In this document: piece after piece, positions 28,362-38,587 of the stretch
Layout of the letters: each line of letters opens with the position of its first letter
How positions within the stretch are numbered: the first letter of the stretch is position 1
DNA from: an uncultured Bacteroidia bacterium
Lineage (GTDB): Bacteria; Bacteroidota; Bacteroidia; NS11-12g; UBA9320
Length of the DNA stretch: 64,000 bases
Direction: 5' to 3'
Assembly (NCBI GenBank): GCA_943789165.1
Contig: CALSTB010000001.1
Span: 420,798-484,797, forward strand
Notes under the pieces: model-generated
What the model was told of the DNA's origin: nothing
The model's input: only the letters and a program-made list of their open reading frames with translations
Databases searched by the model: none
Made by a program: the position numbers and the translations under genes

Positions 28362-29402
28362 ATGGTCGTTCAAAAAGAAGAAATCTATAATTGGAATACT
28401 GAATACCGATTGAAACTTATCAATTCGCTGTCAGGGTATAAGGGAGTCCATCTTTTAGGGACCAAAAGTAAAGACGACATCCCCAATTTGGCGATCTTCA
28501 ATTCAATCGTTCACATAAGTTCAAACCCTGCCCGTATAGGGTTTATTATGAGGCCGCTAACTGTGCCAAGGCATACCTACAAAAACATAGTAGATACGGA
28601 ATACTACACCATCAATCATGTCCATAAATCTTTTTTAGATCAAGCACATTATACTTCGGTAAAATTCGAATCCAATCAATCCGAATTTCGGGAATGTAAT
28701 CTAGGGGAAGAATATACCGAGAATTTTTACGCTCCGTTCGTTGCTGAAAGTAGAATCAAAATAGGGTTGAAACTTGTCGAAAACGTTGAGCTGCAGGAGA
28801 GCGATTGTCGCCTTATAATCGGTGAAGTACAGTGTATCATAACTGAAGATGATTACCTCGAAGAAGATGGCGCATTGGATTTAGAAAAAGCAAATGATGT
28901 TTGTATTACGGGCTTAAACCAATATTCATCTGTCCAGAAATTTGCAAATATTCCTTACGCAAGAAAAGAGAACTTACCCAACTTTAAAAGGCAGAAGCGT
29001 CCTGATAGCACAGTTTTTGACGAGGAATCTCAATCGTATAATGCAAAACTATTACCATATGGAACGAACGTCGGGGCACCTAGCATCATGGCAAATAATC
29101 TATCTATTTGGAAAAATCGAGGAATAACCAGTTTTAATCACGTACTGAAAAGTAAAATTGAACGCATTAAAGCCGAGTATGAATTACTGCTCGACGAATA
29201 TGCCGTTAATGAACTGTTATATAACACACACTGTGACTTTGAACCCATAATAGGGGAGGTGTATCACCTGTATGAAAAGAATAACAGAGATCAAAATTTT
29301 CTTTCAATAATTCCACCACACACATGGAAAAGAAAACATCTAGGGTCGTTTAAACTGAATAGTGACAAGGTATGGAGTAAAGAAACAAATTTGGATGAGT
29401 GA
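28362..29402 (+). CDS. Flavin reductase-like domain fused to a DUF2452-like domain
   Basis: 346 residues. Residues 1-205 match the FMN-binding split-barrel flavin reductases (LISSLSGYKG-like opening LINSLSGYKGVHLLG, LAIFNSIVHISSNPARIGFIMRP, RHTYKNIVDTEYYTINHVH). From about 215 the sequence changes to the DUF2452 pattern: RPDSTVFDEESQSYNAKLLP, GTNVGAPSIMANNLSIWKNRG, EPIIGEVYHLYEKN, HLGSFKLNSDKVW. The two are usually separate proteins in this phylum as far as I know. The 3' end overlaps the next gene by eight bases (ATGAGTGA). A redox role is inferred from the first domain only. Confidence 0.82.
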   Translation: MVVQKEEIYNWNTEYRLKLINSLSGYKGVHLLGTKSKDDIPNLAIFNSIVHISSNPARIGFIMRPLTVPRHTYKNIVDTEYYTINHVHKSFLDQAHYTSVKFESNQSEFRECNLGEEYTENFYAPFVAESRIKIGLKLVENVELQESDCRLIIGEVQCIITEDDYLEEDGALDLEKANDVCITGLNQYSSVQKFANIPYARKENLPNFKRQKRPDSTVFDEESQSYNAKLLPYGTNVGAPSIMANNLSIWKNRGITSFNHVLKSKIERIKAEYELLLDEYAVNELLYNTHCDFEPIIGEVYHLYEKNNRDQNFLSIIPPHTWKRKHLGSFKLNSDKVWSKETNLDE

Positions 29403-29769
29403 TTTAAAAAAACAACTTCGACCAGAAATTTCCAGCATCGTGTTAACTGAAAATTTTAGTTTAGAAGAAAAATTTCAGAATGAGGTACTACGACCTATTA
29501 TTAAGCTTCAACACGACATAATCTTATGTTGCTTCGAACATTATTTGCAACAAAATAAAGGATCAATAGAAGCACTAACTCCCGTTCAGACAGAAGAATA
29601 TATTGCGAACATATTTAAGACGAGTGCACGGCTTAAAACCGAATTACGCGGTTTAATCATCGGGCAATTCACGCTTGAAGAATACAAAAATTATATTGGT
29701 ATACCTTCACAGCTCAATAGGAGGATGAACAATATGATTCTGCAGCGAATTGTTTCTTGTTATGTTTGA
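29395..29769 (+). CDS. Conserved hypothetical protein coupled to the flavin reductase gene
   Basis: 124 residues from the ATG at 29395, which overlaps the upstream stop by eight bases and so is translationally coupled; earlier in-frame starts lie inside the upstream gene. It is soluble and mostly helical (SLEEKFQNEVLRPIIKLQHDIILCCFEHYL ... LRGLIIGQFTLEEYKNYIG). Similar proteins occur in Bacteroidota, sometimes loosely labelled glyoxalase; no active-site pattern is visible. Confidence 0.72.
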   Translation: MSDLKKQLRPEISSIVLTENFSLEEKFQNEVLRPIIKLQHDIILCCFEHYLQQNKGSIEALTPVQTEEYIANIFKTSARLKTELRGLIIGQFTLEEYKNYIGIPSQLNRRMNNMILQRIVSCYV

Positions 29770-30165
29770 TAACGCTTTTTCCTTTTAAATCGCTACAAGT
29801 TTTAACATTAAGTTTTGGTAGCTTTTATTAATTCAAAATTGGTTTGTAAGGGATTTAGATTTTAATTACTCCAAGATTTTTTTTTTAGAGAAAAGATTAA
29901 GTTTTTCAGCAAGCTAAAATGGACTTTCCAAACCTTAAAATCGTAATAAGTAGAGGGGAAGCAGAATGTCGAACCAAAATCGCCGAATTATCGAACTACC
30001 TTAAACCTGCGTCAATAAACAAAAAAGACCCATCAAGTAGATGAGTCTTTTTAGCTAGTAGGGGGAATCAGATTGTTATCGAACTTTTAAATCTGAGGTC
30101 TACAATCTATTTTGAAGAATGCGGCTTAAATGAGTTAGATTGCGCAACGTTTAACGTAAAATCCA
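29770..30165. other. Intergenic stretch with tRNA-3'-end-like motifs and a hairpin
   Basis: No gene is supported. Two copies of the CAGANTGT-(TAT)-YGAAC motif lie at 29961 and 30068. The hairpin AAAAAGACCCATC / GATGAGTCTTTTT (30022-30052) has T-runs on both strands. On the minus strand, motif plus hairpin resembles a degenerate T-arm followed by a terminator. Confidence 0.45.
30022..30052. terminator. Bidirectional hairpin terminator
   Basis: Stem AAAAAGACCCATC / GATGAGTCTTTTT with one mismatch and loop AAGTA. Oligo-T follows on either strand. Confidence 0.55.
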
Positions 30166-33100
30166 ATGCAAAAAACTTACTTATTTATTTTACTAGCATC
30201 TTTATGCTTTCTTTCCTTTGAAACACAAGCAACCGTAATATTTGTAGACTATAATTCTTCGGGTACTAATACTGGTGCATCCTGGACCAATGCATTTACC
30301 ACACTACAGCCTGCCCTGAATGCAGCCTCTGCTGGGGATAGTATTTTTATAGCTGAGGGCACATATAAACCTACGCTAGATCCCTCTTCAGGTACTGCAA
30401 GTGGGAATACCCGTGATTATGCCTTTTACCTTGATAAAGATATTAAAATATACGGAGGATTTGCCGGTACAGAGACAGCATTAAGCCAACGAAATAGTGC
30501 CAGTAATCCCGTAATTTTAAGTGGAGATTTAGGTGGCAATTCACCTACAACAATCACAGATGACTGCTACCATGTTTTTATAACAGAAGGGCTCAGCTCT
30601 GCTGCAGTGCTAGATGGGGTAACTATTACTTACGGTAATGCAAATGGATCGGGTACAATAAGCTATTCCGGACGAACATTTAATCGAGACGCAGGGGGTG
30701 GTTTATATGTTACCATTATTAGTGGTTACACGAGTCCTACCCTCGAAGACGTAATTATCAATTATAATACGGCAGCTTTTGGTGGCGGTATGTATAATGA
30801 CAAATCATCAGCTTCACTTACCGGGTTGAATATACACAATAACACTTCAACAAACAAGGGTGGCGGTATGTATAATTATGACTCACCTCTTACATTGTCA
30901 GGCGTAACCATTGAAAATAATAGTTGTGTAAATGCAGGTGGCGGTATGAATAATCAAAATTCTGGTAATATTACAATTACGGAGACATACATTGCGGGGA
31001 ATACAGCAGATGAAGGTGGTGGTATGTATAATGGGAGTTCATCATCTACTACCACACTTACCAATGTAACTATAAGCGGTAATACAGCATCTACTCATGG
31101 CGGCGGTATAATGAATACGGGTACATCTACTACCGCACTTACCAATGTAATCATAAGCGGTAATTCGGCAGGTAATTCGACATCTTGTTATGGCGGCGGT
31201 ATAATGAATACGGATACATCTACTATCACACTTACCAATGTAATCATAAGCGGTAATTCGGCAAACTCTGGCGGTGGTATAACCAACAATGGATCGAGCT
31301 TGACAATTATGAATGCAAGCATATATGGCAATGCAGCAACTATTGCAGGTGGCGGTCTAATCAACACAGGCACTCCAACGATTACCAATACTATCTTTTG
31401 GGGGAATACACAAGGAAGTAGTGCATCTGTAGCAGGAGCAGATATTTATACCGCGGGTGGTACAGTAACTATCACCTACTCGCTAGTACAACTAGCTAGC
31501 TCCAGCTATACTTCAGGAAATAATAATTTGCTCACCACAAATACCAATATGGTTTATGCAACAGATCCTTCATTTAACGATGCAAGTGATCCAGATGGAG
31601 CTGATAATGTATGGATGACGGCGGATGATGGGTTAAATATTATTAATTCTCCTGCTTACGGTGTAGGAACAAGCTCAGGCGCTCCTTCTACCGATATTAC
31701 GGGTGCTTCACGAGCGTCATCTCCATCTATGGGAGCGTATGAAGGTTTTACGCGGTATTACGTAGATATTGACGCTACGGGCACCGGTGCAGGTACAAGT
31801 TGGACTAATGCCTATACAGGGCTTCAAGACGCTATAGATGCATCCTCAGTAGGGGATGAAATATGGGTCGCAGAAGGTACGTATAAACCGCTTACTATAC
31901 CTGTATTCCTATCTGTGAGTACGAACAATAGAGACAAAGCCTTTACACTTGATAAAAACATATCTATCTATGGTGGATTTGCAGGTACAGAAACTGTAAA
32001 ATCTCAACGTGATTATGTGAGTAATGTAACCATACTAAGTGGAGATATTGGTACAGCTGGGTTAAATACCGATAATTGTTACCATGTTTTCATGACTTCA
32101 AAGTTGAGTTCTTCTGCAATTATAGATGGACTTACTATACAAGACGGAAACGCTAATGGCGGAACTCATACTAATCAGTATTCTGGCAAGAACTTTCCGA
32201 GGGAGGCTGGTGGAGGAATGGCGAATAATGGTTCGTCACCTACACTCGCTAATCTTATATTTAAAAATAACTTTGGTGACAATGGTGCTGCTATAAATAA
32301 TAGAATTTCTTCGACAATCCATGTAAATGTGGTATTCTCAAATAATTCAGCTAAAAATGGTAGTGGAGGTGTTTCCAATGATATTTCAGGATCGCCAAAA
32401 TTCATAAACTGTGTATTTAGTGAGAATACCGCCAATCATTATGGAAGTGCAATCTACAGTGATGGTTCCTCGCCAACTATTACAAATTGTACTTTTAGTG
32501 CTAATGTAGCAACGGCCGCAACAAGTGGTGGAGCTGTCTGTGGAAGTGGCAACTCGACTACCACTATATCTAATTCACTATTTTATGGGAATAAAATAGG
32601 TTCATCAACGACTAATGTTTGCTCAGATATTAAAAACCTTACCACACATACTACGACTATAAGCAATTCATTAGTTCAATTGAATAGCGGGAGCTATACG
32701 TCTGGTAATAGTAACGCTTTTACATCTGCGACTAATATGGTCTATAACCAAGACCCATTATTCAGCGGTCATGGTGGTCCAGATGGAGTAGATAATGTAT
32801 GGATGACTGAGGATGACGGACTCAGATTAAATAGTAATAGCCCTGCAGTAGATGCGGGACTTAATAGTGCCATAAGTGGGTATTCTACAGATATTGTAGG
32901 TACTGCTCGTGTGGTGAATACTAACGTAAATATGGGAGCTTATGAGGTTCTTTGTTCTGAAACGACTGAAACGATAACAGCAAATGTATGCGATACGTAC
33001 ACCTCTCCAAGTGGCAGGCATACCTGGTTTGGAACAGGAATATATAAAGACACGATTCCAAACGCAGCAGGTTGCGATAGTATTCTAACAATAAACTTAA

Positions 33101-36100
33101 CGGTAATTGCAACACCAATAGTTACTGTCAGCACGCTCGCTGGTAGTACATATGGCTATACAGATGGTACAGGGACATCGGCTAAGTTTCACTTACCTAC
33201 AGGAGTAGCGGTCGATGGCGCTGGAAATGTGTATGTAGCGGATTACAGTAACCACCGCATTCGAAAAATAACTACATCAGGTGTGGTCAGCACGCTCGCT
33301 GGTAGTACAAATGGCTATACAGATGGTACAGGGACATCGGCTAAGTTTTTCAATCCTTTCGGAGTAGCGGTCGATGGCGCTGGAAATGTGTATGTAGCGG
33401 ATCTGTATAACCACCGCATTCGAAAAATAACTGCATCAGGTGTGGTCAGCACGCTCGCTGGTAGTGGTACATCTGGCTATACAGATGGTACAGGGACATC
33501 GGCTCAGTTTAGAAATCCTAGCGGAGTAGCGGTCGATGGCGCTGGAAATGTGTATGTAGCGGATAGGGTAAACCACAGCATTCGAAAAATAACTACATCA
33601 GGTGTGGTCAGCACGCTCGCTGGTAGTGGTACATCTGGCTATACAGATGGTACAGGGACATCGGCTCAGTTTAAGTCTCCTAGAGGAGTAGCGGTCGATG
33701 GCGCTGGAAATGTGTATGTAGCGGATCAGGAAAACCACCGCATTCGAAAAATAACTACATCAGGTGTGGTCAGCACGCTCGCTGGTAGTACATATGGCTA
33801 TGCAGATGGTACAGGGACATCGGCTAAGTTTGACTCTCCTTTCGGAGTAGCGGTCGATGGCGCTGGAAATGTGTATGTAGCGGATCAGGATAACCACCGC
33901 ATTCGAAAAATAACTACATCAGGTGTGGTCAGCACGCTCGCTGGTAGTACAAATGGCTATACAGATGGTACAGGGACATCGGCTCAGTTTAAATATCCTA
34001 CTGGAGTAGCGGTCGATGGCGCTGGAAATGTGTATGTAGCGGATCAGTATAACCACCGCATTCGAAAAATAACGTTAAGTGCTGGTAGTGCTGAAACAAC
34101 AGAAACGATAACAGCAAATGTATGTGATAGCTATACCTCTCCAAGTGGAAAGACTTGGACAACAAGCAACACGTATTCAGATACGATAGCAAACACTGCG
34201 GGTTGTGATAGTGTTATCACGGTGAACCTTACGGTTCGCAATAAGTCATTTGCAACTATTAACCCTGATGTGTGTGATAGTTACACCTCTCCAAGTGGAA
34301 AGACTTGGACAACAAGCAACACGTATTCAGATACGATAGCAAACACTGCGGGTTGTGATAGTGTTATCACGGTGAACCTTACGGTTCGCAATAAGTCATT
34401 TGCAACTATTAACCCTGATGTGTGTGATAGTTACACCTCTCCAAGTGGAAAGACTTGGACTACGACCAACACATATTTAGATACAATTCCGAACGATGCC
34501 AATTGTGATAGCATCATTACGGTAAACTTAACGGTGCGTTACAAGTCGTTTGCAACGATAAGTGATGATGTATGTGATAGTTATACCTCACCAAGTGGAA
34601 AGACTTGGACTACGAGTAATACATATCTGGACACCATTACGAACGATGCCAATTGTGATAGCATCATTACCGTAAACTTGATTGTACGATATAAAAGTTT
34701 TGCGACCATCTCTCCAGATGTATGTGATAGTTTCTTATCTCCAAGTGGTAAGATTTGGACAACGACAAACACGTATTTGGACACGATTCCAAATGATGCC
34801 AACTGTGACAGTATTATAACTGTTAATTTAAAGGTTCGATATAAGACATTTGAAACGATTAACCCTGATGTGTGTGATAGTTACACCTCTCCAAGTGGAA
34901 AGACTTGGACTACGACCAACACATATTTAGATACAATTCCGAACGATGCCAATTGTGATAGCATCATTACGGTAAACTTAACGGTGCGTTACAAGTCGTT
35001 TGCAACGATAAGTGATGATGTATGTGATAGTTATACCTCACCAAGTGGAAAGACTTGGACTACGAGTAATACATATCTGGACACCATTACGAACGATGCC
35101 AATTGTGATAGCATCATTACCGTAAACTTGATTGTACGATATAAAAGTTTTGCGACCATCTCTCCAGATGTATGTGATAGTTTCTTATCTCCAAGTGGTA
35201 AGATTTGGACAACGACAAACACGTATTTGGACACGATTCCAAATGATGCCAACTGTGACAGTATTATAACTGTTAATTTAAAGGTTAGATATAAGTCATT
35301 TGCAACGATTAGCCCTGATGTATGCGATAGTTTCTTATCTCCAAGTGGTAAGATTTGGACAACGACAAACACGTATATGGACACGATTCCAAATGATGCT
35401 AACTGTGACAGTATTATAACTGTTAATTTAAAGGTTCGGCATAAGACATTTGAAACGATCAACCCTGATGTATGCGACAGCTACACTTCCCCAAGCGGAA
35501 AGACTTGGACAACAAGTAACACCTATTTAGATACCATTCCGAACAATGCTGGCTGCGATAGTGTAATAACAGTAAACCTTATGGTGCGTTATAAGTCCTT
35601 TGCGACGATAAACCCTGATGTATGCGATAGTTATGTATCTCCAAGCGGTAAGACATGGACAGTGAGCAACACATATATGGATACGATTCCAAACGATGCC
35701 AACTGCGATAGCATCATCACAGTAAACCTTACGGTGAGATATAAAAGTTCCTTCTCGTTCGCAGAAACGGTATATGAAACCTTTACATCGCCAAGCGGAA
35801 AAACATGGACAAATTCAGGCACATATTTAGACACAATACCTAATGACGTTAATTGTGACAGCATCATAACGGTCGATTTGACTGTAATCAACAAGTTATT
35901 TGTCGATACAGATGGTTCATCAGGAACAGGAAAATCATGGGGGACTTCAATGAAAACCCTAGATGACGCCATCAAAGTAGCTAATGCAACGGGCAATCAT
36001 GCTGAAATATGGGTGCGCAAGGGCATGTATTATCCTGGCGGACAATCGAGCAGCAATCGAGATTCAGCGTTCCTAATTACCAATCCAAATGTTGAATTAT

Positions 36101-36237
36101 TAGGAGGTTTTTCTGGAACAGAAACAGAGCCTGGTCAACGTAATCAAACGGCCAATCCAACCATATTGTGTGGAGATATTGGTAAAACAAGCGATTCCTC
36201 GGACAACGCATATCACGTGATTGATCATCGCACCTAA
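30166..36237 (+). CDS. Giant surface adhesin (beta-helix, NHL and Cys-repeat), first and largest part of a frameshifted gene
   Basis: 2023 residues. Signal peptide 1-22. Two right-handed beta-helix blocks follow (about 25-540 and 545-930), both opening with the pattern GTGxGTSWTNAYTxLQxAL...VAEGTYKP and showing GGGMYNxxSS rungs, as in chlamydial-type polymorphic outer-membrane repeats. About residues 985-1305 hold six near-identical NHL repeats (GVAVDGAGNVYVAD, HRIRKIT). About 1305-1910 hold twelve 48-residue repeats (DVCDSYTSPSGKTW ... CDSIITVNLTV). A third beta-helix start is cut by a stop at 36237; the sequence continues in frame at 36221. The whole would span 30166-38363 and end in a T9SS signal. 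Probable cell-surface adhesin. Confidence 0.85.
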   Translation: MQKTYLFILLASLCFLSFETQATVIFVDYNSSGTNTGASWTNAFTTLQPALNAASAGDSIFIAEGTYKPTLDPSSGTASGNTRDYAFYLDKDIKIYGGFAGTETALSQRNSASNPVILSGDLGGNSPTTITDDCYHVFITEGLSSAAVLDGVTITYGNANGSGTISYSGRTFNRDAGGGLYVTIISGYTSPTLEDVIINYNTAAFGGGMYNDKSSASLTGLNIHNNTSTNKGGGMYNYDSPLTLSGVTIENNSCVNAGGGMNNQNSGNITITETYIAGNTADEGGGMYNGSSSSTTTLTNVTISGNTASTHGGGIMNTGTSTTALTNVIISGNSAGNSTSCYGGGIMNTDTSTITLTNVIISGNSANSGGGITNNGSSLTIMNASIYGNAATIAGGGLINTGTPTITNTIFWGNTQGSSASVAGADIYTAGGTVTITYSLVQLASSSYTSGNNNLLTTNTNMVYATDPSFNDASDPDGADNVWMTADDGLNIINSPAYGVGTSSGAPSTDITGASRASSPSMGAYEGFTRYYVDIDATGTGAGTSWTNAYTGLQDAIDASSVGDEIWVAEGTYKPLTIPVFLSVSTNNRDKAFTLDKNISIYGGFAGTETVKSQRDYVSNVTILSGDIGTAGLNTDNCYHVFMTSKLSSSAIIDGLTIQDGNANGGTHTNQYSGKNFPREAGGGMANNGSSPTLANLIFKNNFGDNGAAINNRISSTIHVNVVFSNNSAKNGSGGVSNDISGSPKFINCVFSENTANHYGSAIYSDGSSPTITNCTFSANVATAATSGGAVCGSGNSTTTISNSLFYGNKIGSSTTNVCSDIKNLTTHTTTISNSLVQLNSGSYTSGNSNAFTSATNMVYNQDPLFSGHGGPDGVDNVWMTEDDGLRLNSNSPAVDAGLNSAISGYSTDIVGTARVVNTNVNMGAYEVLCSETTETITANVCDTYTSPSGRHTWFGTGIYKDTIPNAAGCDSILTINLTVIATPIVTVSTLAGSTYGYTDGTGTSAKFHLPTGVAVDGAGNVYVADYSNHRIRKITTSGVVSTLAGSTNGYTDGTGTSAKFFNPFGVAVDGAGNVYVADLYNHRIRKITASGVVSTLAGSGTSGYTDGTGTSAQFRNPSGVAVDGAGNVYVADRVNHSIRKITTSGVVSTLAGSGTSGYTDGTGTSAQFKSPRGVAVDGAGNVYVADQENHRIRKITTSGVVSTLAGSTYGYADGTGTSAKFDSPFGVAVDGAGNVYVADQDNHRIRKITTSGVVSTLAGSTNGYTDGTGTSAQFKYPTGVAVDGAGNVYVADQYNHRIRKITLSAGSAETTETITANVCDSYTSPSGKTWTTSNTYSDTIANTAGCDSVITVNLTVRNKSFATINPDVCDSYTSPSGKTWTTSNTYSDTIANTAGCDSVITVNLTVRNKSFATINPDVCDSYTSPSGKTWTTTNTYLDTIPNDANCDSIITVNLTVRYKSFATISDDVCDSYTSPSGKTWTTSNTYLDTITNDANCDSIITVNLIVRYKSFATISPDVCDSFLSPSGKIWTTTNTYLDTIPNDANCDSIITVNLKVRYKTFETINPDVCDSYTSPSGKTWTTTNTYLDTIPNDANCDSIITVNLTVRYKSFATISDDVCDSYTSPSGKTWTTSNTYLDTITNDANCDSIITVNLIVRYKSFATISPDVCDSFLSPSGKIWTTTNTYLDTIPNDANCDSIITVNLKVRYKSFATISPDVCDSFLSPSGKIWTTTNTYMDTIPNDANCDSIITVNLKVRHKTFETINPDVCDSYTSPSGKTWTTSNTYLDTIPNNAGCDSVITVNLMVRYKSFATINPDVCDSYVSPSGKTWTVSNTYMDTIPNDANCDSIITVNLTVRYKSSFSFAETVYETFTSPSGKTWTNSGTYLDTIPNDVNCDSIITVDLTVINKLFVDTDGSSGTGKSWGTSMKTLDDAIKVANATGNHAEIWVRKGMYYPGGQSSSNRDSAFLITNPNVELLGGFSGTETEPGQRNQTANPTILCGDIGKTSDSSDNAYHVIDHRT
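33121..34080 (+). repeat. Six tandem NHL-repeat units
   Basis: Six ~159-165-base units, almost identical at base level (GTCAGCACGCTCGCTGGTAG, GGAGTAGCGGTCGATGGCGC), encode one NHL propeller. High base identity points to recent expansion or gene conversion. Confidence 0.9.
34090..35900 (+). repeat. Twelve tandem 144-base repeats in the adhesin
   Basis: Units encode xxATINPDVCDSYTSPSGK plus TW...CDSIITVNLTV. A three-unit block of 432 bases at about 34421-34852 is nearly exactly repeated at about 34853-35284, a recent internal duplication. Confidence 0.9.
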
Positions 36238-37240
36238 CGGATCAGACATCGGACCTAATTTTAAACTAGATGGGTTAACCTTTAAAAACGGTAACGCTGA
36301 CGGTAGCACAAAATACACCTACGAAAATAGAGATGTATATCAATCAGAGGGTGGCTCAATAGTTATTCTGGGTAGTGGTAAGTCTGGTCAAGAGATTAGT
36401 CCAACGATTACCAATTGTCATTTTGAAGGCAACTACGGCGATTATGGCTCGATTTACATACGCGTGCCTAATGGTAAGTCTTTTGCAACCATTAGCCATT
36501 GTACGTTTAAAAACAACCATTCAATTTATGGCGCTATCTTTAACGATGGTCAAGCAGGTGAAGTATCTCCAAACATTGTAAACTGTGCCTTTGATGGCAA
36601 CACAAGTGCCACTTCGGGTGCAGCGATATACAACTATGGTTATGGAGGCAAATGCTCTCCTACAATCACAAGTTGTGTGTTTAACAGCAACAGTGCTAGT
36701 TCAATGGGAGGAGCAATCTATAACACGGGTTATGGTGGAACATCCAATCCAGTGATCACAAACGCTACCTTCCATGCAAACGCAGCTGGTTCTCATGCAG
36801 GAGCGATGTATAGCTTTGGTAACAGCGGAACATGTAAACCTGAGGTGACCAACTCTATCTTTTACAAAAACACAAAAGGTGGAGATGATGACCATAAGTT
36901 TAGTGAGTTCTATAACTATGCAGCGTATCCATACATAAAAAATAGTTCGATGCAACGTGCAAGCTCAACATACACAGCAAGCACATTCAACAGCTTAAAT
37001 AGTGGAACAAACAACATCTTCCAGACCAATCCAAACTTTGAGGCGATTGCCGATGGCAATGGTGCGGATGATGTTTGGAGAACAGGAGATGATGGATTGA
37101 GATTATCTTCATCAAGCACCAGGTTTATTAAACGGTGGAACCAATACAGGTGCCCCAACTGCGGATATCTTAGGAAATCAGCGTATGGGAACAACCGACA
37201 TGGGTGCTTACGAGTATGTCAACTGTGGCTTAAATGTTAA
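36221..37240 (+). pseudogene. Adhesin, second frame (beta-helix part)
   Basis: This continues the giant adhesin after a frameshift in the 36218-36237 region: DNAYHVI in the first frame is followed by IAPNGSDIGPNFKLDGLTFKNGNADG here, the normal next rung. It encodes more beta-helix repeats (NCHFEGNYGDYGSIYI, GGAIYNTGYGG). Near 37115 the frame is lost again; after LRLSSSS it turns into unrelated WNQYRCPNCGYLRK. Either decay or sequence error. Confidence 0.8.
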
Positions 37241-38363
37241 ACTAGCTACTTCGGTTACCACTCATACAGCAACGCAAAGTGTTGTGGATGGTAATTTTGT
37301 ATGCTACTGTAACAGCGACAATGAATTACTCTTGGCTCTTGACACCAATGGAACTGGGGCGGTGATTACACCTAGTCAGGTAAAACTATACATTGGCAAT
37401 CCATCAACCTTGAGTTACAACTCTGCTGGCGGTATGATAACCAACACGGCTGGTGGTGTGATACTAGAAAGACGTTGGGATGTGGAACCAACGACTCAAC
37501 CAACTTCTCCTGTAACGGTTCGTTACTTCTACACCAACGACAACTACGACGACATTGTAACGGCTATGGCTGGATTAACATCGCCTACAACCATTACTTC
37601 GCCAAGTCAACTACAGTTTTACAAGGTAACAGGCGGCTCATCGGCAACCTTCCCGAACCCACATGATACGGGTGTAACGGGTATTGTACTGACCAACGGA
37701 ACAACAGCCAGCACAACAGTGTGGGTTAATGGAACACATGGTGTACAAGACCATACAGCAGAATACCTAGTAAGCACGTTCTCCGGTGGTGGAGGCGGAG
37801 GCGGGGGTGGATCTAGCCCACTACCAGTGGAACTGATCCAGTTCGAAGCAAGCCCAGCAGCTAGTCATACAGCAGACCTTACATGGAAGACCGCATCAGA
37901 GCTAAACAACTCACATTTTGTAGTTGAACGTAGCTATGATGGTAGAGACTTCCAGGCAGCAGCAATTGTTCAAGGAAACGGTACCACACAAAACGTGATT
38001 ACCTACAACCACAACGACAATACGATTGATCTAGCACAAAACACTGTGTTCTATCGATTACGTCAGGTGGACTTTGATGGCACCACGGCTTACTCACCAG
38101 TAAGACGAGTAGACTTTGAAGGCAGCATCATACCAAACAGCGTAACGCTTTATCCAAACCCAACAAAAGGAACGGTTACGGTTAGCTTTACAGACGATGA
38201 GGCTGAAAGTCATGCGATTAAAGTAATTGACAACCTCGGAAGAGAGCTGTACAAGCAAACCTTCGACGGACAAGCCATAGAGCTTGATTTGTCGAGCCAA
38301 GCAACGGGTATCTACTTTATCATTTTAGATTCTGGTGAATCCTTTAAAGTGATTAAACAGTAG
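37116..38363 (+). pseudogene. Adhesin, third frame with T9SS type A C-terminus
   Basis: The correct continuation after the second frameshift reads APGLLNGGTNTGAPTADILG then MGTTDMGAYEYVNCGLN; the first in-frame ATG is at 37185. A Gly-rich linker (GGGGGGGGSS) leads into the LPVELIQFEA ... ELNNSHFVVERSYDG domain often found before T9SS tails, and the end (VTLYPNPTKGTVTVSF ... ATGIYFIILDSG) is a type A sorting domain. A terminator follows. Confidence 0.85.
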
Positions 38364-38402
38364 TGAGAAAGTATCGTATTACTACACAAATACAATAAGA
38401 GA

Positions 38403-38431
38403 AGGCCATTCGTTTTACGGATGGCTTTTTT
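38403..38431 (+). terminator. Terminator after the adhesin
   Basis: Stem GCCATTCG (38405-38412) / CGGATGGC (38418-38425) with loop TTTTA, one G-T pair and six T residues after. Confidence 0.85.
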
Positions 38432-38587
38432 GTTGTTCAATTGATTTGAAAATATAAAAAGTGAAGTAAACAAGATATCGGGTTGGTGAAAGTATTTACG
38501 GATATAAGTTGGTTTAAGACCAGTAGCTAGTTACGAATACTAGTTTTATATATTACTAACGCGTAATATTATTTGTATATTCGCTTT

